Below the pieces are notes generated by a model. The model saw nothing but the letters and a program-made list of their open reading frames with translations, was not told the origin of the DNA and ran no database searches. Below are positions 17,057 through 24,369 of a DNA stretch of 64,000 bases, piece after piece. Source of the DNA: Exiguobacterium marinum DSM 16307 (GTDB lineage: Bacteria > Bacillota > Bacilli > Exiguobacteriales > Exiguobacteriaceae); NCBI RefSeq assembly GCF_000620845.1, contig NZ_KK211189.1, forward strand, positions 2,201,878 to 2,265,877, given 5' to 3'. A program made the position numbers and the translations under genes. Position 1 is the stretch's first letter. Each line of letters starts with the position of its first letter.

Positions 17057-17640
17057 ACTGTCTTCCTCCTTATGAACCATTCAGAGAGTGCAATCATGGT
17101 CAGTGCAACGAACCATCCACCGAGCACATCACTAAAGTAATGAACATTTAAGATGACCCGACTTAGCGACACTGCAACCACAAGACAGACGAGTATTGTA
17201 ATAGCGACCTTCGACTGCCCTTTTTGATACAGTACATACGCCATCAATCCATACAGCGCAAACGAACCGGAAGCGTGTCCGCTCGGAAAACTGTACGTCG
17301 TCGCATCAAGAGACGCATCGATGAGGGGTCGGTCAATTCCATAGATGAGTTTTAACACTTGGGTCAACAGAAGTGTCCCGATTCCCACGAGCGCTAGGCG
17401 CCAAGCCTCGACACGATTCCCTCGCCATAACCAAAACAACAATCCTAAAATCGAGAGTCCAACGATCACTTGAGCACTCCCTAATTCTGTTACGTATGAA
17501 AATATACGATTCGGTAACGGTTGTAACCATTCATATACGATTGTGTTCATCGGATCGACCGCCCCTAAAACGACAAACACCGACACGATCACATAAGCGA
17601 CCGTCCCGGCTATCATCACCTTCTTCGGTGTCCACGCCAT
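17053..17640 (-). CDS. PAP2-family lipid phosphatase
   Basis: Membrane phosphatase of the PAP2 superfamily, likely acting on phosphatidylglycerophosphate, phosphatidate or undecaprenyl pyrophosphate. Six hydrophobic segments. The three PAP2 signatures are present: K-x6-R-P as KLIYGIDRP (near 100-108), PSGH as FPSGHASGS (near 122), and S-R-x5-H-x3-D as SRVILNVHYFSDV (near 160-172). ATG 17640 overlaps the pgpA stop as TGATG, with AAAAGGG upstream; TTG 17643 is possible. Its place right after a PgpA-like gene suggests both handle lipid phosphates. Confidence 0.85.
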   Translation of the reverse strand: MAWTPKKVMIAGTVAYVIVSVFVVLGAVDPMNTIVYEWLQPLPNRIFSYVTELGSAQVIVGLSILGLLFWLWRGNRVEAWRLALVGIGTLLLTQVLKLIYGIDRPLIDASLDATTYSFPSGHASGSFALYGLMAYVLYQKGQSKVAITILVCLVVAVSLSRVILNVHYFSDVLGGWFVALTMIALSEWFIRRKTV

Positions 17641-18215
17641 CAATATAACCCTTTTCGTTCACGTATCTCTTCTTCTCCGAAATCGACCATATCGCGTAAC
17701 CGGTGTGCCAAACGCCCTGAAGCGTTTGCCGCAATCGCGCCGACGAGGTCATCCATGAACGTATGAACTTGACCATCGTCCATCTTCGTATCAAGTTGCT
17801 TGATGATACCTATTTTTGCCTTGTCTAAGTATCCGAATGTGGTCACGGCAATCGAACCATATGTGTTGACGGCACCAATCGCAATCGTTTCATCCACACC
17901 AAATAATCCCTCATCAGATGCGATAATTGATAAGAGTGGTTCTGATAACTGACCTTTCTCTGCCAACATATCAAGCTCTGAGCCGACAAGAATTGCATGT
18001 TGTAATTCACGTTTGTCGAGAACCGCCTCGACAGAATCCATGCAGTCTTTTAATGAAAGATGCGGTGAGTAAGGTGCTTGCATCTGATAGACAATCTCCG
18101 CAATCGATTCGATCGTGACGCCGCGCTCGAATAGACGAGCACGAGCCGCTTCTCGGACGTCTCGTGAGTGTGGTACGTGTTTCATTGTATGCGCAGGATC
18201 GGAATCCTGCTTCAC
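17640..18215 (-). CDS. PgpA/YutG-like phosphatidylglycerophosphatase-related protein
   Basis: Resembles B. subtilis YutG, of the PgpA-like superfamily, which lacks the C-terminal membrane helix of E. coli PgpA and may act at the membrane surface on phosphatidylglycerophosphate. Family stretches: FERGVTIESIAEIVY, SPHLSLKDCMDSVEAVLDKRE, GVDETIAIGAVNTYGSIAVTTFGYLDK, and HTFMDDLVGAIAANASGRLAHR. The start is uncertain. GTG 18215 has AAGGGA too close, and ATG 18185 has no ribosome site but gives the family-like N-terminus; a 7-bp hairpin (GCAGGAT/ATCCTGC) lies between them. It is first of four overlapping genes. Confidence 0.8.
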   Translation of the reverse strand: MKQDSDPAHTMKHVPHSRDVREAARARLFERGVTIESIAEIVYQMQAPYSPHLSLKDCMDSVEAVLDKRELQHAILVGSELDMLAEKGQLSEPLLSIIASDEGLFGVDETIAIGAVNTYGSIAVTTFGYLDKAKIGIIKQLDTKMDDGQVHTFMDDLVGAIAANASGRLAHRLRDMVDFGEEEIRERKGLY

Positions 18216-18361
18216 ATCCCTTCGTTCAGAGAGTTATAATCTCTCTATATGATATAACCATTATACTGAAAAATCGAAAAAAAGACGAACCCTGCTTTGA
18301 CTTCGCTTATTAAATCGTTCATCATAAACATGTAGTGTAAACGATTAAAGGGGGAAGAGGA

Positions 18362-18871
18362 ATGAAGATTGGGGTAGTCTTATTTCCGTCAAAACAAGTG
18401 CAAGATTTTGCGAACTCTTATCGAAAACGTTATGACACGAAATATGCGTTAATTTCACCTCATGTGACAATTAAAGCACGCACAGAAGTGTCAGAAGAAG
18501 AGTTGCCGAAAGTACTAGAATATTTACAGCAAGTCGCAGATTCGACTAAACCGCTTCATCTAAAAGTCGATGGTGTCCGGTCTTTCGCACCAACAAACAA
18601 TGTATTGTATTTGAAGGTACTCCCGACACGTGAACTATCCACGCTTCACCAGCGGTTACATGAAGGTCTCCTCAATCAACCGCCGAAATATGATTTTTTG
18701 CCGCACATCACCATCGGTCAAGATTTGACCGATGCGGAACTGTTCGATGTACTCGAGCGGTTGCGTATGGAACAAGTTCATTTTGAAGAGACCATCACAC
18801 GGATGGCCGTCATGTACGAACTCGAAAACGAAACGTGGAACGTCTATGAGACGTTCCGTTTCCGTGGTTAA
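18362..18871 (+). CDS. YjcG-like 2H phosphoesterase
   Basis: 2H phosphoesterase (LigT/2'-5' RNA ligase-like) family, 169 residues, similar to B. subtilis YjcG. The two H-x-T motifs are HVTI at residues 34-37 and HITIG near 115, related by internal two-fold symmetry. These proteins may hydrolyse or ligate RNA cyclic phosphates, but the YjcG substrate is unknown. The ribosome site is AAAGGGGGAAGAGG. The terminator lies immediately after the stop and inside the convergent small gene. Confidence 0.85.
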   Translation: MKIGVVLFPSKQVQDFANSYRKRYDTKYALISPHVTIKARTEVSEEELPKVLEYLQQVADSTKPLHLKVDGVRSFAPTNNVLYLKVLPTRELSTLHQRLHEGLLNQPPKYDFLPHITIGQDLTDAELFDVLERLRMEQVHFEETITRMAVMYELENETWNVYETFRFRG

Positions 18872-18873
18872 AC

Positions 18874-19062
18874 TTATATGCTCCGGTCGACATAGCGACC
18901 GGGGTTTTTTTCTTGCTCTTCTTCTAGCCATTCTTCCCGCCGAGGCCGGATACGTTGAACACGTTTGATGCGTGTCACCGGTTCGATGCTCGCTCGACCT
19001 GATGGCTGGACTTGACGATTGACATATTGCACGACTGTGAAATCAATTTGATAAGGACCCAT
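18874..19062 (-). CDS. Small basic unrecognised protein, 62 residues
   Basis: No recognised family. The ribosome site is excellent (AAGGAGG, seven bases before ATG), which argues for a real gene. The N-terminus is beta-like (YQIDFTVVQYVNRQV) and the rest is very basic/charged (RIKRVQRIRPRREEW, then LEEEQEKNPG), so it may bind nucleic acid. Its last 13 or so codons are the complement of the yjcG terminator, two bases from the yjcG stop. No separate terminator of its own is evident. Confidence 0.6.
   Translation of the reverse strand: MGPYQIDFTVVQYVNRQVQPSGRASIEPVTRIKRVQRIRPRREEWLEEEQEKNPGRYVDRSI
18881..18911 (+). terminator. Terminator of the YjcG-like gene
   Basis: CCGGTCG-ACATAG-CGACCGG followed by GG and seven T. 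It lies entirely within the 3' end of the convergent small gene. Confidence 0.88.
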
Positions 19063-19111
19063 GATCTGACCTCCTTCATAGGTCCTTACCCGATTCTTTC
19101 ATGTGGTAATA

Positions 19112-19136
19112 CAAAAATGGCGCATCACTGCGCCAT
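19112..19136 (-). terminator. Terminator of fabI
   Basis: Minus-strand ATGGCGCA-GTGA-TGCGCCAT followed by TTTTTG, nine bases after the stop. Confidence 0.88.
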
Positions 19137-19145
19137 TGCCCAAAC

Positions 19146-19919
19146 TTATAAAATATGGTACCCGCTATCCACGTGAATGACTTCACCGGTAACGCCGCTC
19201 CCCATTCCCGAAAGAAGAAAGAGTCCTGTCGAAGCCACTTCATCTGCAGATACGTTTCGACGTAACGGTGCCTTCTGTTCAAGTTCAGAAAGGATACTGT
19301 TAAAATCACCGACCCCTTTAGCCGACAACGTGCGAATCGGGCCTGCTGAAATTGCATTGACACGAACCCCGTGAGGTCCATACTCGTTCGCCAAGTATTT
19401 GACACTTGAGTCAAGTGCCGCTTTTGCAACGCCCATCAAGTTGTAGTTCGGGACGACACGCTCTCCACCGAGATACGTGAGCGTGATCACTGAAGCATCA
19501 GATGCGAAATATGGTTTCGCTGCTTTCACAACGGCTGTCAAACTGTAAGCTGAAATGTCTAACGCCTGCGCGAATTGACCTCGTGTCATCTCAGAGAACT
19601 CACCGCGGAGCGCTTCTTTGTCAGCAAACGCGATCGAATGAGCGATTCCTTGAATCTCCCCTGCTTCTTCGTGGATTGAGCGGAACGTCATTTCAATCGC
19701 TTCGTCGTTCGTCACATCGCACTCAAGTAAAATCGCTTCTTGCTTTAACTCACCCGCAAGTGATTCTAATCCTGATTTGAATCGTTCTGCTGCATAAGTC
19801 AATACGAGCTTCGCTCCCGCTTCATCAAGCGTTTTGGCGATGGCCCAGGCGATCGAGCGCTTGTTGGCAATCCCCATGACGACATAAGTTTTATCTGTTA
19901 ACGTTGGAAAAATTGACAT
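19146..19919 (-). CDS. fabI: Enoyl-[acyl-carrier-protein] reductase (NADH)
   Basis: Last reduction step of fatty-acid elongation in type II synthesis, and the classical triclosan target. It is an SDR-fold protein of 257 residues. The FabI-type nucleotide loop GIANKRSIAWAIA is at about 16-28, and Tyr-x6-Lys as YNLMGVAK is near 155-162. RTLSAKGVGDF is the substrate-loop region. The second of two adjacent ATGs is chosen, with GGGGAG six bases upstream. It is a single-gene unit with a sigma-A promoter and a FapR operator, so it should be repressed unless malonyl-CoA is high. Confidence 0.95.
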   Translation of the reverse strand: MSIFPTLTDKTYVVMGIANKRSIAWAIAKTLDEAGAKLVLTYAAERFKSGLESLAGELKQEAILLECDVTNDEAIEMTFRSIHEEAGEIQGIAHSIAFADKEALRGEFSEMTRGQFAQALDISAYSLTAVVKAAKPYFASDASVITLTYLGGERVVPNYNLMGVAKAALDSSVKYLANEYGPHGVRVNAISAGPIRTLSAKGVGDFNSILSELEQKAPLRRNVSADEVASTGLFLLSGMGSGVTGEVIHVDSGYHIL

Positions 19920-19934
19920 CATAAACTCCCCTTT

Positions 19935-19951
19935 TTAGTACCTGGTGATAA
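19935..19951. promoter_or_regulatory. FapR operator at fabI
   Basis: TTAGTACCTGGTGATAA closely fits the 17-bp FapR palindrome TTAGTACCTGGTACTAA (one half slightly changed). It lies just downstream of the predicted transcription start of fabI. Confidence 0.8.
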
Positions 19952-19962
19952 TATCTGTTATC

Positions 19963-19991
19963 AGATTACAGAAAGGTTTCTCTTTTGTCAA
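19963..19991 (-). promoter_or_regulatory. Sigma-A promoter of fabI
   Basis: Minus-strand TTGACA (19986-19991), 17-base spacer, TAATCT (19963-19968). A TGATAA...TTATCA inverted repeat follows it and runs into the FapR site. Confidence 0.75.
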
Positions 19992-20068
19992 CCGGTTCGT
20001 TTCGTATTGCGATTTTTTTAAGTTGCGGTAAGATAAAATACGTATAGAAAGGGTGACTCGACTCCATT

Positions 20069-21235
20069 ATGAACCGCATTCAATCATATTTTAAAAGTTT
20101 AGACACGACGCTGTTGACCATCGTCTTCCTGTTAATGATCATCAGCCTCGGTGCAATCTATACGGCACAGCCGATGTTGCCGACACGCCTTCAGCATATC
20201 AACTTCGCTCTCGAGCAAGGCATTCGTTACGTTATTGGCTTTTTTGCGATGTTTGCCATCATGACGATTGAATATGAACAACTACGGAAAATCCATTGGT
20301 ATTTGTACGCATTCGGCCTGCTCCTTCTCGTAGGGTTAATCCCTCTCCGAGATACAACGCTCGTTCCAAATATTAATGGGGCGTATGGGTGGTATAACGT
20401 TCCAGGTTTCAGTTTCCAGCCTGCCGAGTTCATGAAATTGTTCCTGCTAATTTCGATGTCGACGATTGTGTATGAACACAACAAACGATATGGCTCATCT
20501 CAACTCGATACGTGGCTCTTGGTCAAACTGATTTTAGTCGCCCTCCCTCCACTCGGACTGATTGTAACGCAACCCGATTTGGGAACAGGGCTCGTCTTAA
20601 TAACGATGCTCGGCGCCGTCATTATCGTCTCGGGAATTGGCTGGAAGTGGTTGCTCGGTCTCTTCAGTGCGGCCGCTCTGACAATCGGAACATTTATGTA
20701 TTTGTTCTTCTCCCATTTTGAGTTGTTGCAAGCGTTCGTACCGGGCCATGCCCTCAACCGATTTCAAGCATGGATTTATCCATACGAGTATTCAGACGAT
20801 TTAGCATTCCAGTTAATCAAGTCGTTACAAGCAATCGGGTCCGGACAAATGTTCGGGACAGGATACGGACAAGGTCTCGTCTATTTGCCGGAATCACAGA
20901 CAGACTTTATTTTCGCAGTGATCGCCGAACACTATGGTTTCATTGGTGCAGCGCTCGTTATCATCGTCTTTTTCCTGTTCCTCTATCGCATGATTCATAT
21001 TGCATTAGAGTCAAGTAGCGCTTTTGGAAGTTACATCGTCACCGGCGTTATCGCTATGTTCACATTCCAGGTTTTCCAAAACATCGGGATGACGATCGGT
21101 GTTTTGCCAATCACGGGTCTCACACTTCCATTCGTCAGTTACGGGGGAACGGGAATCATCATGAATATGATTGCAATCGGTCTCGTGATGAACGTAGCAT
21201 CCAAATCAAAAACATATATGTTTGATGACGATTGA
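20069..21235 (+). CDS. rodA: RodA/FtsW-type peptidoglycan glycosyltransferase
   Basis: Integral membrane SEDS polymerase that extends glycan strands during cell-wall elongation, with a class B penicillin-binding protein as partner. 388 residues with about ten membrane segments. The SEDS features are visible: GWYNVPGFSFQPAEFMKL, TQPDLGTGLV (catalytic aspartate loop), SGQMFGTGYGQG, PESQTDFIFAVIAEHYGF and the C-terminal LPFVSYGGTGI. RodA rather than FtsW is chosen from the absence of division genes and from general similarity; SpoVE/FtsW paralogs cannot be excluded. The ribosome site (AAAGGGTGA) is far from ATG. It ends at a bidirectional terminator. Confidence 0.85.
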   Translation: MNRIQSYFKSLDTTLLTIVFLLMIISLGAIYTAQPMLPTRLQHINFALEQGIRYVIGFFAMFAIMTIEYEQLRKIHWYLYAFGLLLLVGLIPLRDTTLVPNINGAYGWYNVPGFSFQPAEFMKLFLLISMSTIVYEHNKRYGSSQLDTWLLVKLILVALPPLGLIVTQPDLGTGLVLITMLGAVIIVSGIGWKWLLGLFSAAALTIGTFMYLFFSHFELLQAFVPGHALNRFQAWIYPYEYSDDLAFQLIKSLQAIGSGQMFGTGYGQGLVYLPESQTDFIFAVIAEHYGFIGAALVIIVFFLFLYRMIHIALESSSAFGSYIVTGVIAMFTFQVFQNIGMTIGVLPITGLTLPFVSYGGTGIIMNMIAIGLVMNVASKSKTYMFDDD

Positions 21236-21237
21236 CA

Positions 21238-21268
21238 AAAGCCCTCAAGGAATTGAACTTGAGGGCTT
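21238..21268. terminator. Bidirectional terminator, rodA and pseudouridine synthase
   Basis: AAAGCCCTCAAG and CTTGAGGGCTTT pair around GAATTGAA, between convergent genes. Confidence 0.85.
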
Positions 21269-21271
21269 TGT

Positions 21272-22135
21272 TCACGCTCGGATAAAATCTTCTGGGATCG
21301 GCGCCTCGATAAAGATTTCTTCTCCTGTTAACGGATGAATAAATCGTGCAGACGCGCTGTGAAGGGCATGACGGTCCATTCGGTTGACTCCACCATACAT
21401 AGAGTCCCCAATGAGAGGATGTCCAATATGGCGCAAATGAACGCGAATCTGGTGGGTCCGTCCTGTCTCAAGACGTATGGTCAATAAAAAGTCACTTCCG
21501 AATTTCTGGCAAGCGAGAACATGTGTGACGGCACGTTGCCCATCTTCTGTCACGACCCGTTCCATGATTGAGCCCTCAGCACGCCCAATCGGCGCATCAA
21601 TTGTTTGGAGCAACACTTCTTCTTCGACGAGTGCCATGTACGAGCGCATCAATTTATTCGCCTTTTGAAGTTCGCTGAATCGATGATGAACAAAACCAAA
21701 CTTCGCAAATAAAACCACCCCGCTCGTATCGCGGTCGAGTCGGTTGACGACATGAATCGCAGAAGGAAGACCGATTTGCTTATAATATCCGAGTACTGCG
21801 TTCGCGAGCGTATCGGTCGGGTGTAATCTTGATGGAATCGTCGCGATTCCTGCAGGTTTGTCAACCGCTAACAAAGCGTCATCTTCGTATAAAATACGAA
21901 GCAATCGGTTTGAAGCGACCATTTCTGTTGAAGGAGATTCTTCTGGGAACGTGACCTCCACTTCATCACCCTGTTCGAGATTATGACGCACGGTTCGAGC
22001 TACTCCGTTTACTTCAATCTTCCCTTCATACTTCACGAGCGTGAGCATTTTTCGGGAAATGCCCATATCTTGCATTAAAAAATCGCGAAGTGGGCTTTCT
22101 TTTTCCACAACGCGACGAATTGTAAATCCTTGCAT
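21272..22135 (-). CDS. RluA-family pseudouridine synthase (YjbO-like)
   Basis: RNA pseudouridine synthase of the RluA/RluD family, 287 residues. An S4-like N-terminal domain (about 1-70: SRKMLTLVKYEGKIEVNG) is followed by the catalytic domain. The catalytic aspartate is in RLDRDTSG near 135, where histidine of the usual HRLDRDTSG is asparagine, as also in B. subtilis YjbO as I recall it. LETGRTHQIRVHLRHIGHPL is the conserved late motif. The target RNA site is not predictable. It is third in an operon after relQ and nadK, with only three bases between nadK stop and this start. Confidence 0.88.
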   Translation of the reverse strand: MQGFTIRRVVEKESPLRDFLMQDMGISRKMLTLVKYEGKIEVNGVARTVRHNLEQGDEVEVTFPEESPSTEMVASNRLLRILYEDDALLAVDKPAGIATIPSRLHPTDTLANAVLGYYKQIGLPSAIHVVNRLDRDTSGVVLFAKFGFVHHRFSELQKANKLMRSYMALVEEEVLLQTIDAPIGRAEGSIMERVVTEDGQRAVTHVLACQKFGSDFLLTIRLETGRTHQIRVHLRHIGHPLIGDSMYGGVNRMDRHALHSASARFIHPLTGEEIFIEAPIPEDFIRA

Positions 22136-22138
22136 CCG

Positions 22139-22936
22139 TTACTTTCCTTCCTCAATGAACGATTCGCGCACCCGGCGCCAAAACGGGAAAGGCCGAAATC
22201 GAGCGAACGTCACTTTTTCTTTTGCAACCGCACATCGAATCGAGACGACATCAGACCAAGACAAAGCTTCTTGATGGTCAAACGCCAATTCGAATTCGGT
22301 TTTCGTATGCGGCTTGATTTTCACTTGATGATGTTTCGGTAAAAGAAGCGGCGCCCCGATTGTTCGATAAACCAAGTTGTTAATCGAGGCCATTTCCGTC
22401 ACTTGAATTGCTTCGATTGACGGATGAACGATTGCCCCGCCGAGCGCTTTATTATAAGCAGTCGAACCGGATGGGGTCGAGATACACAGTCCATCTCCAC
22501 GAAACGTCTCAAAATAATCATCTCGTATCGATAAATCACAAACGAGAGTTCGCTTGTAATTTTTAATCGTACAATCATTCATCGCTAATTGACGATCGGT
22601 CTTTCCGTTCTCGTAGTCGATCAGAACTTCTAATAGTGGGTACGAGACCGGCTCGAACGACTCACTCGTAATCATTTCCGTCAATTCGTCCAATTCATCC
22701 GGTTGCCAATCGGCATAAAAGCCTAAATGTCCAGTATGAATGCCGACGAGAAGCGTTTCATCGAGTCGGTCAATGTATTTATGGAACGCCTGCAACATCG
22801 TGCCATCTCCCCCGACCGATACCACGATTCGCGGCTCCTCAGATCGCGTATGCCCGGCAGCTTGAAGTTTACCAGTCAGTTCCTGGGCAATCTCCGCTGA
22901 TCGCGTATCCCCTCTCGAAACAATCGCAAACTGCAT
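22139..22936 (-). CDS. nadK: NAD kinase
   Basis: Phosphorylates NAD to NADP with ATP or polyphosphate. 265 residues, matching the short firmicute type. GGDGTML is at residues 42-48, NDCTIKN follows, and the glycine-rich region is STPSGSTAYNKALGGAIVHP. ATG 22936 has AGGGGG seven bases upstream. It sits between relQ (11-base gap) and the pseudouridine synthase (three-base gap), the same order as yjbM-yjbN-yjbO in B. subtilis. The association with an alarmone synthetase may link NADP supply to stress. Confidence 0.93.
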   Translation of the reverse strand: MQFAIVSRGDTRSAEIAQELTGKLQAAGHTRSEEPRIVVSVGGDGTMLQAFHKYIDRLDETLLVGIHTGHLGFYADWQPDELDELTEMITSESFEPVSYPLLEVLIDYENGKTDRQLAMNDCTIKNYKRTLVCDLSIRDDYFETFRGDGLCISTPSGSTAYNKALGGAIVHPSIEAIQVTEMASINNLVYRTIGAPLLLPKHHQVKIKPHTKTEFELAFDHQEALSWSDVVSIRCAVAKEKVTFARFRPFPFWRRVRESFIEEGK

Positions 22937-22947
22937 ATCAATTCCCC

Positions 22948-23592
22948 CTAGTCCTCATCCGTTTTCACGTTCATCTCTTTATCCCGAAACACTTGCTGGG
23001 CGTCTTGAATTTCGACGCGGAGTTGACTCATTTCTGCATCGAGAAGAAATGCCGCCTCGGCCGCACGTCTCAAACGCTCTTGTACTTCTAAAGGCATATC
23101 GTCATCGTATTTATAGTTTAATGAATGCTCAATCGTAGCCCAAAAGTTCATCGCAAGCGTGCGGATTTGTACTTCGACTAGCGTCGGGATTTCTCCATGA
23201 ATCGTTTGAACCGGGTATTCGATGATGACATGATACGATCGATAACCAGAATCTTTTTGGTGAGTAATGTAATTCCGTTCCTCCACTATTTTAAAATCTG
23301 TTCGACGATGAAGCAAATCCAAGACGTGAACGATATCATCTACAAATTGGCACATAATTCGTAATCCAGCAATGTCCTGCATATCTGTCGCCAATTCGTG
23401 TTTAGCGATATTTTTTCGTTTCGCTTTTTCAAGTATGCTCCCGATCGGTTTCACTCGACCAGTGACAAACTCTATCGGAGAATGGTCATTTTGAGACTTA
23501 AATTGCTTACGAACTGCTTTTAATTTCACTTTCAACTCGTCTACCGCGATTTGGTACGGTACTAAAAACTGATCCCAGTTTATTGATTGCAT
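22948..23592 (-). CDS. relQ: Small alarmone synthetase RelQ (SasB)
   Basis: Single-domain GTP pyrophosphokinase making (p)ppGpp or pGpp, with no hydrolase domain. 214 residues. Synthetase motifs: RVKPIGSILEKAKRK near 46-60, DMQDIAGLRIMCQFVDD near 70-86, and KDSGYRSYHVIIEYP near 112-126. EVQIRTLAMNFWATIEHSLNYKY follows, with the catalytic glutamate. B. subtilis YjbM (SasB, SAS1) has the same length and context. It leads the relQ-nadK-pseudouridine synthase operon and is divergent from the CYTH-domain gene. Confidence 0.92.
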   Translation of the reverse strand: MQSINWDQFLVPYQIAVDELKVKLKAVRKQFKSQNDHSPIEFVTGRVKPIGSILEKAKRKNIAKHELATDMQDIAGLRIMCQFVDDIVHVLDLLHRRTDFKIVEERNYITHQKDSGYRSYHVIIEYPVQTIHGEIPTLVEVQIRTLAMNFWATIEHSLNYKYDDDMPLEVQERLRRAAEAAFLLDAEMSQLRVEIQDAQQVFRDKEMNVKTDED

Positions 23593-23702
23593 ACGCTGTC
23601 ACCACTTTCGTTCTTTTCCGGAAAAAAACGTGTCCTTTCCGTATGTATCCGTTTGTATGGTATCATAAACGAACAATTGTTCATAGAATGGAGCGATGAT
23701 TC

Positions 23703-24284
23703 ATGACCCAAGAAGTGGAAATTGAATTTAAATCAATGTTGACGAAAAAAGAATACGAGACGCTACTTCAAACCTACAAGTTAGAGGATCAAGTTCGCTG
23801 GCAAGCGAATGACTATTTTGACACACCATCGTTCCAGTTAAAAGAAAAGGGTGCAGCACTCCGCATTCGCGAGAAGAAACAAGGTCAAGTATTGACGCTA
23901 AAACAGCCGAATGATGTCGGATTGCTTGAAACACACGCAACTATCACAGAGGCAGAGGCTGAAGATTTATTTAAATACGGCATTATTCACGATGACCAAA
24001 TGAAACAAGCACTTGCACCATTTCAGTTGAGCGCCCCACTCGAACACCTCGGTCGCCTCGAAACGCACCGGGCAGAACATCAAATGAAAGATGGACTACT
24101 CGTCCTAGATGAAAGCCATTATTTGGAGACAACAGACTACGAAATAGAATTTGAAGTAACGAACGAAGAAGCCGGTCGACGCGCCTTTGAACGACTCTTA
24201 GCAGAACACGGACTTCCTTACCGTCCCGCCAAAAATAAAATCGTTCGATTCATGGAGTTAAAAATGAATCCTCTTGAAGGTTGA
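23703..24284 (+). CDS. CYTH-domain phosphohydrolase (YjbK-like)
   Basis: CYTH (thiamine triphosphatase/adenylate cyclase 2) tunnel-fold protein, 193 residues. The hallmark EIEFK motif is at residues 6-10, alternating charged residues of the tunnel follow (ALRIREKKQGQVLTLKQP, TTDYEIEFEVTNEEAG), and it ends with YRPAKNKIVRFMEL. Members hydrolyse inorganic triphosphate or ThTP; the B. subtilis YjbK relative lies in the same neighbourhood. It is divergent from relQ and upstream of spxH, with its own terminator. Confidence 0.85.
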   Translation: MTQEVEIEFKSMLTKKEYETLLQTYKLEDQVRWQANDYFDTPSFQLKEKGAALRIREKKQGQVLTLKQPNDVGLLETHATITEAEAEDLFKYGIIHDDQMKQALAPFQLSAPLEHLGRLETHRAEHQMKDGLLVLDESHYLETTDYEIEFEVTNEEAGRRAFERLLAEHGLPYRPAKNKIVRFMELKMNPLEG

Positions 24285-24312
24285 GCAGATACATTGCCAA
24301 CCTTTTTTTTTC
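24277..24312 (+). terminator. Terminator of the CYTH gene
   Basis: AAGGTTG...CAACCTT stem followed by eight T. The 5' arm contains the last codons and stop. Confidence 0.75.
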
Positions 24313-24369
24313 GTTGCTACAATAAGCATACAAAGTTAAAAGAATTTTTAACGAGAGGAGGCGACACAA

